A stretch of DNA of 41,421 nucleotides from Proteobacteria bacterium SG_bin5. Its GTDB lineage: Bacteria > Pseudomonadota > Alphaproteobacteria > Sphingomonadales > Sphingomonadaceae. Shown here one piece after another: positions 8,202-16,541 of this stretch. Position 1 is the stretch's first letter. The number at the start of each line of letters is the position of its first letter. The notes below the pieces were generated by a model, which was given only the letters and a program-made list of their open reading frames with translations, searched no databases and was not told the DNA's origin. The position numbers and the translations under genes were made by a program. The stretch lies in contig LWDI01000088.1 in assembly GCA_002083475.1 (NCBI GenBank), forward strand, positions 1 to 41,421, given 5' to 3'.

Positions 8202-8268
8202 ACACTGCGCTCTAATTCAGCTAACCCTGTCGTGCGCGCTGTTGAAACAACCCGCCGCACCCTATCTG

Positions 8269-8298
8269 CCGCCCAGCCTCGAACTGGGCGGCCGCTTT
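8269..8298 (+). terminator. hairpin between the small peptide and alr, probable terminator
   Basis: An eight-base stem, CCGCCCAG with CTGGGCGG and loop CCTCGAA, is followed by CCGCTTTTA. It sits between the ends of two convergent genes (the peptide stop at 8201 and the alr stop at 8298), so it could end transcripts from either side. The T run is short. Confidence 0.5.
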
Positions 8299-9320
8299 TA
8301 CCCCCACAGCCGATCGAACCGCGCCCCCAGCCCGGTCAGCAGCTCATATTGCGCGCGCCCGCTCGCCTCGGCGAGGCGGGGCAGGTCGAAATCGAATCGC
8401 ACCCAATCGCCCTCGCGCAGATCGGGCGCCGCGCGCAGATCGAGCGCGATCAGGTCCATCGAGATCCGCCCGATCACCGGCAGCGCCGCCCCGCCCGCGC
8501 GCGCCACCCCCGCCCCCTCGAGCGACCGGGCGTAACCATCGGCATAGCCGAGATGGACGATCCCGACCGGCATCGCCTCGCGCGCGCGGTAGAGCGCGTT
8601 ATAGCCGATCGCCGCCCCGGCGCGCAGCGTCCGGCGCTGGAGCAGCTCGGCCTCGGGCGCGACCACCGGGCGCAGCCGCGCGGCGAGTTCCGCGCGCGGC
8701 ACCCCGCCGTACAGCGCGAGCCCTGGGCGGACGAGATCGAAGGCGAAGCCGCGCCCCAGCGCCACCCCGGCTGAATTGGCGAGGCTGCGCCGCGCGGCGG
8801 GGAGCGCGGCGGCGATCGCGGTAAAGGCGCTCCGCTGCGCGTCATTCTCCGCCACATCCTCGTCGGCGCGGGCGAGGTGACTCATCAACGTCGCGATCGC
8901 AAGGCCCGCCGCCGCGCCGAGGTCCTCGGCGGCCAGCCCCAGCCGGTTCATGCCGGTGTCGACCATCAAATCGCACGCGCCGCCGCCGCTCGCCCGCCAG
9001 CGCGCGATCTGCTCCGGGCTGTTGAGCACCGGCCGCGCGAAGCCGAGCGCCCGCGCGCGCGGCAAATCGGCCTCGCGCACGCCGTGGAGCACCGACACCG
9101 GCAAGCCCAAGGGCGCGAGTTCGGCGGCCTCGGCCCAGGTCGCGACGAAGAAATCGCGGCACCCCGCCGCCGCGAGCGCGGTCGCGACGCCGAGCGCGCC
9201 CAGGCCATAGCCATCGGCCTTCACCGCCGCGCCGCACGCCGTGCCCGCCATCGCGGCCAAGCTGCGCCAATTATGCTGAAGCGCGGCGCGATCGAGCGCC
9301 AATCGGAGCGGTGCGGTCAT
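8298..9320 (-). CDS. alr: alanine racemase
   Basis: 340 residues, slightly short for the family (about 350-380). It is a PLP enzyme that interconverts L- and D-alanine for peptidoglycan. The PLP lysine is Lys34 in AAVKADGYGLGA. The second catalytic base is the tyrosine in AIGYNALYRA, and the GYADGY and GRISMDL motifs are also present. It lies last in a minus-strand series after the transporter gene with a 48-base gap, so it may be read from the same transcript. Whether it is the main or a catabolic racemase cannot be told. Confidence 0.93.
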   Translation of the reverse strand: MTAPLRLALDRAALQHNWRSLAAMAGTACGAAVKADGYGLGALGVATALAAAGCRDFFVATWAEAAELAPLGLPVSVLHGVREADLPRARALGFARPVLNSPEQIARWRASGGGACDLMVDTGMNRLGLAAEDLGAAAGLAIATLMSHLARADEDVAENDAQRSAFTAIAAALPAARRSLANSAGVALGRGFAFDLVRPGLALYGGVPRAELAARLRPVVAPEAELLQRRTLRAGAAIGYNALYRAREAMPVGIVHLGYADGYARSLEGAGVARAGGAALPVIGRISMDLIALDLRAAPDLREGDWVRFDFDLPRLAEASGRAQYELLTGLGARFDRLWG

Positions 9321-9368
9321 CGCGCGGGCGTTATCGCGCGCCCGGCCCCAAGGCTACCCCCGGTGCCC

Positions 9369-10955
9369 CTAACCCCGGCGGACGCGCGGCTCCTTGAGGA
9401 AGACGACCGTCACCACCAGCGCCATCGCCACCACCGCCCAGCTATACCAGAGCCCGGCATAGGGATCGCCGCTGCGCGCGACCATATATTGGCTGATGAA
9501 CGGCAGGAAACCGCCGAAATAGCCGGTGCCGATATGATAGGGGATCGACATCGACGAATAGCGGATGCGCGGCGGAAACAGCTCGGTGAGGAGCGCGGCG
9601 ACCGAGCCATAGGTCATCCCCGAAAGCGCGGTGAGCAGCAGGATGCACAGCAGGATCACCGCGATCCCGCCCGGGCCCGGCACCACCGGCGCGAGATCAT
9701 AGCCCGCGCGGGCGAGCGCTGTGTCGAGCGCTTCGGGGCGGGTGTCGGCGATCGGTTCGCCGCCGATCGTCACCACCGTCACCGGCGCGGCATGAGTGGT
9801 GTAGGCGACGCCCTTCTTCGAGAAATAATCGAGCAGCCGCGCGCATTCGTCGGCCTGTTCTTTCTTGAACGGGCTATAGGCGCAGTGCGGCCCCGACACG
9901 ATCACCGGCGCCCCCCGCGCCGCGCGCGCGAGCCCGGGATTGGCGGCCGAGCCCATCACCCAGAAGATCGGGAACAAGGCGATCAGCGTCAGCGCATAGC
10001 CGATCACGATCGGCAGCTTGCGCCCCACCCGGTCCGACAGCCAGCCGAACAGCACGAACCAGCCGAGCCCCGCGAGCGCGCCCGCGCCCACGATCAGCTG
10101 CGCGGTCGTCTCCTCGACGCGCATCGTGCCTTGCAGGAACGCGAGCACGCTGAACATCGCGGTATACCAGATCACCGTCAGCCCGGCGGCGATGCCGAAC
10201 AGCGCGACGAACAGCCGCACCAGATTGCCGGGATAAGTGAAGCTTTCGAGGAAGGGGTTGCGCGCGGTTTCGCCCGCTTGCTTCATCGCCTTGAACACCG
10301 GGCTCTCGCTGAGCTTCACGCGCATCCACAGCGACACCGCGAGTAGCGCGAGGCTGAACAGGAAAGGCAGCCGCCAGCCCCAGGCCTGCCAGATCGCATC
10401 GGGCAGCGCGAGCTTGGCCAGCAGCACCACCGCCAAGCTCAGGATGAAGCCGCCGGCGACGCTCGCCTGGATGAAGCTGGTGAAAAAGCCCGCGCGGCGC
10501 TGGGGCGCGTGTTCGGCGACATAGATCGCCGCGCCGCCATATTCGCCGCCGAGCGCCAGCCCCTGGAGGATGCGCAGCATCAGGATGATCCCCGGCGCCC
10601 AGAGCCCGATCGACGCCGCGCTCGGCACCAGGCCCACGCCGGCGGTCGCCAGCCCCATCAGGGTGATGGTGACGAGAAACGTATATTTGCGCCCCAGCCG
10701 ATCGCCCAAAAAGCCGAACAGCACCGCGCCCAGGGGGCGGAAGCCGAAACCCACCGCGAAGCCCGCCCAGGCGAGCAGGGTTTGGACGATCTCGCTCCCG
10801 GCCGGGAAGAAGGTGCGGCCGATGATCCCCGAGGCCGCGAGCGTGCCGTAGATGAAGAAATCATACCATTCGAACACCGTGCCGAGCGACGACGCGGTGA
10901 TGATCATCCGCATCTCGCCCGCGCTCGGCTCGGCCCGTGCCGCCTCGCTCGCCAT
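9369..10955 (-). CDS. MFS transporter of the metabolite:H+ symporter (MHS/ProP-like) family
   Basis: 528 residues with 12 predicted helices. The first helix is preceded by ITASSLGTVFEWYDFFIYG, the hallmark of the MHS family (KgtP, ProP, ShiA relatives). The loop between helices 2 and 3 has GFLGDRLGRKYTFL, and the second half has GWLSDRVGRKLPIV. A long loop of about 90 residues with two cysteines (GPHCAYSPFKKEQADECARLL) interrupts the second half; similar insertions occur in other proteobacterial members. The start at 10955 follows a GAGGGGA site. The substrate is probably an organic acid or zwitterion. Its place beside the valine genes hints at a branched-chain metabolite, but this is inference. 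Confidence 0.88.
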   Translation of the reverse strand: MASEAARAEPSAGEMRMIITASSLGTVFEWYDFFIYGTLAASGIIGRTFFPAGSEIVQTLLAWAGFAVGFGFRPLGAVLFGFLGDRLGRKYTFLVTITLMGLATAGVGLVPSAASIGLWAPGIILMLRILQGLALGGEYGGAAIYVAEHAPQRRAGFFTSFIQASVAGGFILSLAVVLLAKLALPDAIWQAWGWRLPFLFSLALLAVSLWMRVKLSESPVFKAMKQAGETARNPFLESFTYPGNLVRLFVALFGIAAGLTVIWYTAMFSVLAFLQGTMRVEETTAQLIVGAGALAGLGWFVLFGWLSDRVGRKLPIVIGYALTLIALFPIFWVMGSAANPGLARAARGAPVIVSGPHCAYSPFKKEQADECARLLDYFSKKGVAYTTHAAPVTVVTIGGEPIADTRPEALDTALARAGYDLAPVVPGPGGIAVILLCILLLTALSGMTYGSVAALLTELFPPRIRYSSMSIPYHIGTGYFGGFLPFISQYMVARSGDPYAGLWYSWAVVAMALVVTVVFLKEPRVRRG

Positions 10956-11105
10956 TCCCCTCGATCCCCTCCCTCGTCGTCCCGGTCGCCACCGGGGGCG
11001 CGATCGTCTTGGCCGTGCGCGCGCCCCATCGGATCGGGCGTGACGCTCGGCCGGCGGTGGCGCGCCTGGCGACGGTGTTAGCGGCTCGCGTGCCGGGGGC
11101 AAGCA

Positions 11106-12005
11106 TCAGGCGAGCGGCGGCTCGGGCTTTTCGGCGAGCATGCGGATGATCCCCGAAAAATCGAGGTTCGCATGGCCGGCATCGGCGAAGGCTTGATAGA
11201 GTTCGGCCGCGCGCGCGCCCATCGGCGTCTGCGCGGCGGCGGCGAGCGCGGCTTCCTGCGCGAGCTTCAGATCCTTGAGCATCAGCGCGGCGGCGAACCC
11301 GCCCTGATAATCGCGATCGGCCGGCGTTTCGGGGCCGACGCCGGGCACGGGGCAATAGCTCGTCATCGACCAGCTTTGGCCCGAGGAGACGCTCGCGATA
11401 TCGAAGAATTTGTCCGCCGCCAGGCCGAGCTTCTCGGCGAGCAGGAACGCCTCGCAGGTCGCGACCATCGTCGCGCCCAAGAGCATGTTGTTGCAGATCT
11501 TGGCCGCCTGGCCCGCGCCGTTCGCGCCGGCATGGATCACCGCTTTGCCCATGTCGCTCAGGATCGGCTCGGCGCGCTCGAACGCCGCCTCGGCCCCGCC
11601 GACCATGAAAGTGAGCGTGCCGGCATTGGCGGCGGCGATCCCGCCCGAGACCGGCGCGTCGACCGCGACGAGCCCCTTGGCGGCGGCGGCCTCGGCGACC
11701 TTGCGCGCGGTGGCGACGTCGATCGTCGAGCAATCGATCAGCAGCGCCCCCGGGGGCGCGGCGCCGAACAAGGCTTCTTCATAGACCTGCGCGACATGGC
11801 GCCCGGCGGGGAGCATGGTGACCACCGCCTCGGCGCCATCGGCGGCGGCGGCGGCCGAGTCGGTCGGCAGGCAGCCGGCGGCCTTTGCGCGGTTGAGCGC
11901 ATCGGTCGAAAGATCATAGGCGCGCACGTCATGCCCCGCCTTGGCGAGGTTCGCCGCCATGCCCCCGCCCATATTGCCGAGGCCGATGAAACCGATGCGT
12001 GCCAT
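11106..12005 (-). CDS. mmsB: 3-hydroxyisobutyrate dehydrogenase
   Basis: 299 residues, normal length. It oxidises 3-hydroxyisobutyrate to methylmalonate semialdehyde with NAD+, late in valine breakdown. Seen motifs are the Rossmann loop FIGLGNMGGGMAANL at the N-terminus, the substrate loop VDAPVSGG, and the catalytic lysine in GAGQAAKICNNMLL. AAAGGAAAGAGAC precedes the ATG at 12005. Upstream on the same strand lie the hydratase, hydrolase and dehydrogenase genes of the same pathway, which favours this over related beta-hydroxyacid dehydrogenases such as GarR. Confidence 0.92.
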   Translation of the reverse strand: MARIGFIGLGNMGGGMAANLAKAGHDVRAYDLSTDALNRAKAAGCLPTDSAAAAADGAEAVVTMLPAGRHVAQVYEEALFGAAPPGALLIDCSTIDVATARKVAEAAAAKGLVAVDAPVSGGIAAANAGTLTFMVGGAEAAFERAEPILSDMGKAVIHAGANGAGQAAKICNNMLLGATMVATCEAFLLAEKLGLAADKFFDIASVSSGQSWSMTSYCPVPGVGPETPADRDYQGGFAAALMLKDLKLAQEAALAAAAQTPMGARAAELYQAFADAGHANLDFSGIIRMLAEKPEPPLA

Positions 12006-12021
12006 GTCTCTTTCCTTTCGA

Positions 12022-12124
12022 GCCCTCTCCCGCTGGCGGGAGAGGGTTGGGTGAGGGCCTTTAGAAGCAAGAGCTTGCCCCCGGCCATCCCTCACCCAAC
12101 CCTCTCCGCTAAAGGGGAGAGGGC
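12022..12124. repeat. intergenic inverted repeat (GCCCTCTCC family)
   Basis: The left half, GCCCTCTCCCGCTGGCGGGA followed by GAGGGTTGGGTGAGGG, is mirrored by CCCTCACCCAACCCTCTCC and GGGGAGAGGGC after a 35-base spacer. Arms of this type are very common between proteobacterial genes. It fills nearly all of the space between the hydratase and mmsB and may form a double hairpin that affects mRNA decay within the operon. Confidence 0.8.
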
Positions 12125-12131
12125 CAAATGT

Positions 12132-12905
12132 TCAGCGCCCCGTCCAATTGCCCGGTCGTTTCTCGACGAAGGCGGCCATGCCTTCCTTTTGGTCGTCGGT
12201 GCCGAATAGGCCGTGGAACAGCCGGCGCTCGAAGAGAATGCCCTGGGCGAGCTGCGTCTCGAAGGCGGCGTTGACCATTTCCTTGTTCGCGATCGCGGCG
12301 AGGGGGGGCATGTCGGCGATCGTCGCGGCGATCTTCAGCGCCTCGGCGAGCAGATCGGCCGCCGGCACGACGCGCGCGACCAGGCCCGCGCGCTCCGCCT
12401 CGGCCGCGTCCATCATCCGGCCGGTCAAGCACATTTCCATGGCCTTGGCCTTGCCGATCGCGCGCGTCAGCCGCTGCGAGCCGCCCATGCCGGGGGAGAC
12501 GCCGAGCTTGATCTCGGGCTGGCCGAATTTCGCCGTGTCGGCGGCGATGATGAAATCGGCCATCATCGCGACTTCGCACCCGCCGCCCAGCGCATAGCCG
12601 GCGACGGCGGCGAGCCAGGGCTTGCGCGTGGCGGTCACCCGCTCCCAGCCGGCGAAGAAATTGCTCGCGTACATCTGGGCGAAGCCCTGCGCTTGCATCT
12701 CCTTGATGTCGGCGCCGGCGGCGAACGCCTTTTCGCTGCCGGTGAGCACCAGGCAGCGCTGCGCGGGGTCGGCGTCATAAGCGGCGAACGTCTCGATCAG
12801 CTCGCCGAGCACCTGGCTGTTGAGCGCGTTCAAGGCCTTGGGCCGGTTGAGCGTGACGAGCGTGACGGCGCCACGCGGTTCGACGAGGATGGTTTCGTAC
12901 GACAT
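12132..12905 (-). CDS. enoyl-CoA hydratase
   Basis: 257 residues, standard crotonase size. The oxyanion-hole region AAGADIKEM and both catalytic glutamates are present: one in YALGGGCEVAMMADF, the other in KFGQPEIKLG, followed by SPGMGGSQRLTRAIG. In this cluster the expected reaction is hydration of methacrylyl-CoA to 3-hydroxyisobutyryl-CoA. The protein resembles general short-chain hydratases and may also serve fatty-acid oxidation. GGGAGAG lies before the ATG. A 278-base gap containing two palindromic repeats separates it from the hydrolase gene upstream. Confidence 0.92.
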   Translation of the reverse strand: MSYETILVEPRGAVTLVTLNRPKALNALNSQVLGELIETFAAYDADPAQRCLVLTGSEKAFAAGADIKEMQAQGFAQMYASNFFAGWERVTATRKPWLAAVAGYALGGGCEVAMMADFIIAADTAKFGQPEIKLGVSPGMGGSQRLTRAIGKAKAMEMCLTGRMMDAAEAERAGLVARVVPAADLLAEALKIAATIADMPPLAAIANKEMVNAAFETQLAQGILFERRLFHGLFGTDDQKEGMAAFVEKRPGNWTGR

Positions 12906-12921
12906 CTGCTACTCTCCCAAC

Positions 12922-13017
12922 GTCCCCTGCGGACTCGTTCCGGGGTCTACCGGGGTTCCTGTCCTGACGCCGCAGGGCTTTGCGCGACCGTGGATGCCGG
13001 AACAAGTCCGGCATGAC
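12922..13017. repeat. intergenic inverted repeat, degenerate member of the GTCATGCCGG family
   Basis: The right arm, CCGTGGATGCCGGAACAAGT followed by CCGGCATGAC, pairs with a left arm beginning GTCCCCTGCGGACTCGTTCC and including GGGGTCTACCGG. The arms match those at 1541-1635. It lies between the hydrolase and hydratase genes. Confidence 0.65.
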
Positions 13018-13068
13018 GTTTATCGCGAGAAAACCGATCGCAAGAACCCCGACCGTTCGCCCCTCCCC

Positions 13069-13152
13069 GTCGCCCCGGCCCCCGAGCCGGGGCTTGGCTG
13101 CCTGTGCGACGGAAGAAGAAGGAGCCAAGCCCCGGATCAAGTCCGGGGCGAC
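13069..13152. repeat. intergenic inverted repeat (GTCGCCCCGG family)
   Basis: The left arm begins GTCGCCCCGGCC and includes GAGCCGGGGCTTGGCT. The right arm includes AGCCAAGCCCCGGATCAAGT and ends CCGGGGCGAC. The loop is a purine-rich tract (GGAAGAAGAAGG). It lies just after the hydrolase stop and could act as that gene's transcript end. Confidence 0.7.
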
Positions 13153-13183
13153 GGGGGGTGGAGGCGGAGAGGGAAAAAGCTGG

Positions 13184-14245
13184 TCACGCCGGCGTCCACG
13201 CCTCGCCCTCGGGCAAGGGCGCGAAAATCGCGTCGAGCGCGGCGTCGCTCACGCCTTCGGGCGTCGCCGGGTTCCAGCGCGGCGCATTGTCCTTGTCGAT
13301 GATCACCGCGCGCACGCCTTCCTGAAAATCGGGAAGCATCACCACCCGGGCGGCGATGGCGAATTCCTGCGCCATTTCGGCGGCGAAATCGGGCATCGCC
13401 GCGCCTTCCTTCAGCTGGCGCAGCGCGACCTTCATCGCTTGCGGCGATTTGGTCGCGAGCGTTTCGCGCTGCTGCTTGGCCCAGTCGCCATCCTCGCCGT
13501 CGAGCGCGGCGAGCACCGCTTCCAGCGTGTCGGCGGCGAACAGCCGATCGATCGCGCCGCGATGCGCGAGGACGCGCGCGTCGGGGGCGGGGACGCCGAG
13601 CGCGCCGAGGATGCCCTCGATCTCGCCCGGCGCTTCGGCGATCCGCGCCTTCGCCTCGTCGAGCGCGGCGCTGGGCAGATAATGGGTGGCGAGGCCCAGC
13701 GCCAAGCACTCGGCGCCGTCGAGCCGGGCGCCCGTCAGCGCCAGATATTGCCCCATCCGCCCGGGCAGCCGCGCCAGATACCAGCCGCCGCCGACATCGG
13801 GGAACAGCCCGATGCCGCTTTCGGGCATGGCGAAGCGGGTGTTCTCGGTCGCCACGCGCCAGCGCGCCGGCTGGCTGATCCCGACGCCACCGCCCATCGT
13901 GATCCCGTCCATGAAGGCGACGATCGGCTTGGGATAAGTGAAGAGCTTGTGGTTCAGCCGATATTCGGTGCGGAAGAAGTCGCGCGCCTCGGCGCCGTCG
14001 CCCGCGCCGCTCGCCGCGAGCATCCGAATGTCGCCGCCCGCGCAAAAGCCGCGCGATTTTTTCGGGTCGCCATCCGGCGATGGGGCGTGATCGATCAGGA
14101 TGGCCTCGACCGCGTCGTCCTCGGCCCAGCGCTGGAGCGCTTCCAGCATCGCGGCGCACATCGCGGTGTTGAGCGCGTGGAGCGCCTTGGGGCGGTTGAG
14201 CCGGATGCGCCCGACGCGGCCGGCAACTTCGGTGATGACTTCCAT
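13184..14245 (-). CDS. 3-hydroxyisobutyryl-CoA hydrolase (enoyl-CoA hydratase/isomerase family)
   Basis: 353 residues, about 100 longer than a plain hydratase and typical of HIBCH. It releases 3-hydroxyisobutyrate from its CoA ester in valine breakdown. Visible signatures are MDGITMGGGVGIS, the acidic pair region FAMPESGIGLFPDVGGGWYLARLPG, and LTGARLDGAE. The start at 14245 is favoured by GGGGAGGAAT directly before the ATG; that site is the outer edge of the compound palindrome at 14249-14381. The frame stays open through the palindrome for another 35 codons, which should not be counted as protein. It sits between the dehydrogenase and hydratase genes on the same strand. Confidence 0.9.
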   Translation of the reverse strand: MEVITEVAGRVGRIRLNRPKALHALNTAMCAAMLEALQRWAEDDAVEAILIDHAPSPDGDPKKSRGFCAGGDIRMLAASGAGDGAEARDFFRTEYRLNHKLFTYPKPIVAFMDGITMGGGVGISQPARWRVATENTRFAMPESGIGLFPDVGGGWYLARLPGRMGQYLALTGARLDGAECLALGLATHYLPSAALDEAKARIAEAPGEIEGILGALGVPAPDARVLAHRGAIDRLFAADTLEAVLAALDGEDGDWAKQQRETLATKSPQAMKVALRQLKEGAAMPDFAAEMAQEFAIAARVVMLPDFQEGVRAVIIDKDNAPRWNPATPEGVSDAALDAIFAPLPEGEAWTPA

Positions 14246-14248
14246 ATT

Positions 14249-14381
14249 CCTCCCCAAGCTTGCTTGGGGAGGGGGACCGCCGAAGGCGGTGGAGGGGCGG
14301 ATCAGCCCCAGAACCGCCGTTACGCGAGCCCCCTCCACCGTGCTCCGCACGGTCCCCCTCCCCCAGCATCGCTGGGGGAGG
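14249..14381. repeat. compound palindromic element, copy 1 (intergenic)
   Basis: 133 bases bounded by CCTCCCC and GGGGAGG. Reading inward there is a terminal hairpin (CCTCCCCAAGCTTGCTTGGG), then GGGGACC, a second hairpin (CCGCCGAAGGCGG), then TGGAGGGG. A unique centre of about 40 bases is followed by CCCCTCCACC, a third hairpin (GTGCTCCGCAC), GGTCCCCC and a fourth hairpin. The outer halves also pair with each other. The element fills almost the whole gap between the acyl-CoA dehydrogenase and hydrolase genes. Sister copies lie at 24311-24471 and 33765-33881. Confidence 0.9.
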
Positions 14382-14389
14382 ATTTGGAC

Positions 14390-15532
14390 CTATTGCCGCG
14401 TCAGCTCGCGCCCGACGATCATCCGCATGATCTGGTTGGTGCCCTCCAGGATCGAATGCACCCGCAGATCGCGCCAGAAGCGTTCGATCGGGTAATCCTG
14501 CAAATAGCCATAGCCGCCATGCAGCTGCAGCGCGCGGTCGACCACGCTCGATCCGGTGTCGGTCGCGAGGCGCTTGGCCATCGCCGCGAAGCGCGTCTTG
14601 TCGGGCGCGTTCGCCGTCACCTTCGCCGCCGCCAGATAGAGCAGCGCGCGCGCCGCCTCCAATTCGGTCGCCATGTCGGCGAGCATGAATTGGGTGTTCT
14701 GGAAATCGCTCACCGCCTGGCCGAACGCCTTGCGCTCGCGGGTGTAAGTGATCGCTTCGTCGAGGCAGCGCTGCGCCCCGCCGAGCGAGCAAGCGCCGAT
14801 GTTGAGCCGCCCGCCGTCGAGCCCCATCATCGCGATGCGGAACCCCTCGCCCTCGCCGCCGACGCGATTCTCGACCGGGACGCGCACTTCTTCCAGGATC
14901 ACCTGGCGCGTCGGCTGCGAATGCCACCCCAGCTTCTTCTCGTTCGCGCCGAACGAAACGCCGGGCATGTCGCGCTCGATCGCGAGGCACGAAATGCCGC
15001 GCGGCCCCTCTTCGCCGGTGCGGACCATCACCAGGTAAAGCTCGTTCTCGCCCGCGCCCGAGATGAATTGCTTGGTGCCGGTGACGACATAATGATCGCC
15101 GTCACGCACCGCCTTGGTCTTGAGCGCGGCGGCGTCCGATCCCGAGCCGGGCTCGGTGAGGCAATAGCTCGCGATCCAATCCATGCCGACGAGTTGCGGC
15201 AGATATTTGGCCTTGACCGTGTCCGAGCCGAAGCGATCGATCATCCAGGCGGCCATATTGTGAATGCTGATGAACGCGCTGGTCGAGGGGCAGCCATAGG
15301 CCATCGCCTCCATGATCAGCGCCGCCTCGAGCCGACCGAGCGCGATGCCGCCCGATTCTTCGGAGACGTAGATCGCGCCGAAGCCGAGTTCGGCGGCGGC
15401 TTTGATCGTGTCGCGCGGGAAGATGTGCTTTTCGTCCCACTCGCCGGCGTGCGGGGTGATGCGATCGGCGGTGAAGCGGCGCGCGAGCTCCTGAATCTCG
15501 CGCTGATCGTCGGTCAGGTCGAATTGGCTCAT
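14390..15532 (-). CDS. acyl-CoA dehydrogenase, isobutyryl-CoA dehydrogenase-like
   Basis: 380 residues, standard for the family. It transfers electrons from the acyl-CoA alpha-beta bond to FAD and then to ETF. Motifs are SYCLTEPGSGSDAAALKT (FAD/substrate site), LQLHGGYGYLQDYPIERFWRD, and the C-terminal catalytic glutamate in HSILEGTNQIMRMIVGREL. Overall similarity in the middle region (SISIHNMAAWMI-like SAFISIHNMAAWMI) and the following hydrolase, hydratase and mmsB genes point to isobutyryl-CoA as substrate. It is the first gene of the minus-strand valine cluster, divergent from the 15717 gene across 184 bases where I see no clear operator. Confidence 0.92.
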   Translation of the reverse strand: MSQFDLTDDQREIQELARRFTADRITPHAGEWDEKHIFPRDTIKAAAELGFGAIYVSEESGGIALGRLEAALIMEAMAYGCPSTSAFISIHNMAAWMIDRFGSDTVKAKYLPQLVGMDWIASYCLTEPGSGSDAAALKTKAVRDGDHYVVTGTKQFISGAGENELYLVMVRTGEEGPRGISCLAIERDMPGVSFGANEKKLGWHSQPTRQVILEEVRVPVENRVGGEGEGFRIAMMGLDGGRLNIGACSLGGAQRCLDEAITYTRERKAFGQAVSDFQNTQFMLADMATELEAARALLYLAAAKVTANAPDKTRFAAMAKRLATDTGSSVVDRALQLHGGYGYLQDYPIERFWRDLRVHSILEGTNQIMRMIVGRELTRQ

Positions 15533-15716
15533 GGGCCGCGCCTCTAGCGCGGTTCGGGCGCCAAGGCCATAACCGCCGTGTGCGCTGAACGAAGTCGATC
15601 GATCGCGAAATCGCGGCTGGTTTCGTGACGGGGCCGTGACTCGGCGCGGCGGAGTGGGTAACGCAACGGACGGCTTCGGCGCCGTCGGCCCGGGTGACGA
15701 CGGTCAAGGATGGAGA

Positions 15717-16517
15717 ATGCGCGTGCCCGATTGGTTGCTGCTCGTCCCCCAGCGCCTGCTCCACAGTGTCGAGATCGAATTCACCCGCTATTTGATCGGC
15801 GCGGCGGGGGTCGCCTTGCTCTATTGGCTGATCCGCGAGCTGATCGAGCATCGCCGCATCCAGGCACGGCGCGCGACCGCCGCCGATCGCTGGCGCGAAT
15901 TCCGCCAATCGTGCGAGACGATCGCGGTGTTCGCGGTCGTCAATCTGCTCACTTTCGCGATGGTGCGCTCGGGGCTGATACCGATCAACCGCGGCGCGCC
16001 CGATGTGCCGATTCTGCTCGCGCAAGTGGCGGCGATGGTGGTGCTCCACGATGCCTGGTTCTATTGGATGCACCGCACGCTGCATCTGCGCCAATTGTTC
16101 CGCGCGACTCACGCCGCGCACCACCGCAGCCGCACGCCGACGAGCTGGGCCGCCTATAGCTTCGCCCCTGGCGAGGCGGTGGCCGAGAGCATCTATATTC
16201 CGATCATGTTCCTCGCGATCAGCTGGGCGGCGCCGATCCAGCCCTGGTCGGTGTTCATTTTCCTCGGCCATCAGATCGCACGCAACGCGATCGGCCATTC
16301 GGGGTTCGAGCTTGCCTGGCCGGGCTTCACCCGCTCATGGCTGACCGGCTGGTTGACGACGACCACGCATCACGATCTGCACCATACCGAGGGGCGCTAT
16401 AATTTCGGGCTCTATTTCACCTGGTGGGACCGGATGATGGGGACCGAGCATCCGCGCTATCATGAAAAGTTCGAGGCCGTGGTCGAGCGGCGCGCGACGG
16501 CGGAGGCGGTGGCGTAG
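15717..16517 (+). CDS. sterol desaturase / fatty acid hydroxylase family membrane protein
   Basis: 266 residues with about four hydrophobic segments. The diiron histidine clusters are in place: HDAWFYWMHR, then HAAHHRSRTPTSW, then the last cluster THHDLHHTEGRYNFG, followed by WDRMMGT, typical of the FA_hydroxylase family. In bacteria such enzymes hydroxylate carotenoids, fatty acyl chains or hopanoid/sterol-like lipids, and the substrate here is unknown. The start at 15717 is set by AAGGATGGAGA; an upstream extension lacks a ribosome site. It is convergent with the DsbD-like gene, with a palindromic repeat between them. Confidence 0.88.
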   Translation: MRVPDWLLLVPQRLLHSVEIEFTRYLIGAAGVALLYWLIRELIEHRRIQARRATAADRWREFRQSCETIAVFAVVNLLTFAMVRSGLIPINRGAPDVPILLAQVAAMVVLHDAWFYWMHRTLHLRQLFRATHAAHHRSRTPTSWAAYSFAPGEAVAESIYIPIMFLAISWAAPIQPWSVFIFLGHQIARNAIGHSGFELAWPGFTRSWLTGWLTTTTHHDLHHTEGRYNFGLYFTWWDRMMGTEHPRYHEKFEAVVERRATAEAVA

Positions 16518-16541
16518 CGGCGCGGGTCCTAGCGCTGGTTC

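Noticed and set aside
10956..11102. A 49-residue N-terminal extension of the MHS transporter.
   Set aside because: It is extremely Arg/Pro-rich and has no counterpart in the family. GAGGGGA directly before 10955 marks the start.
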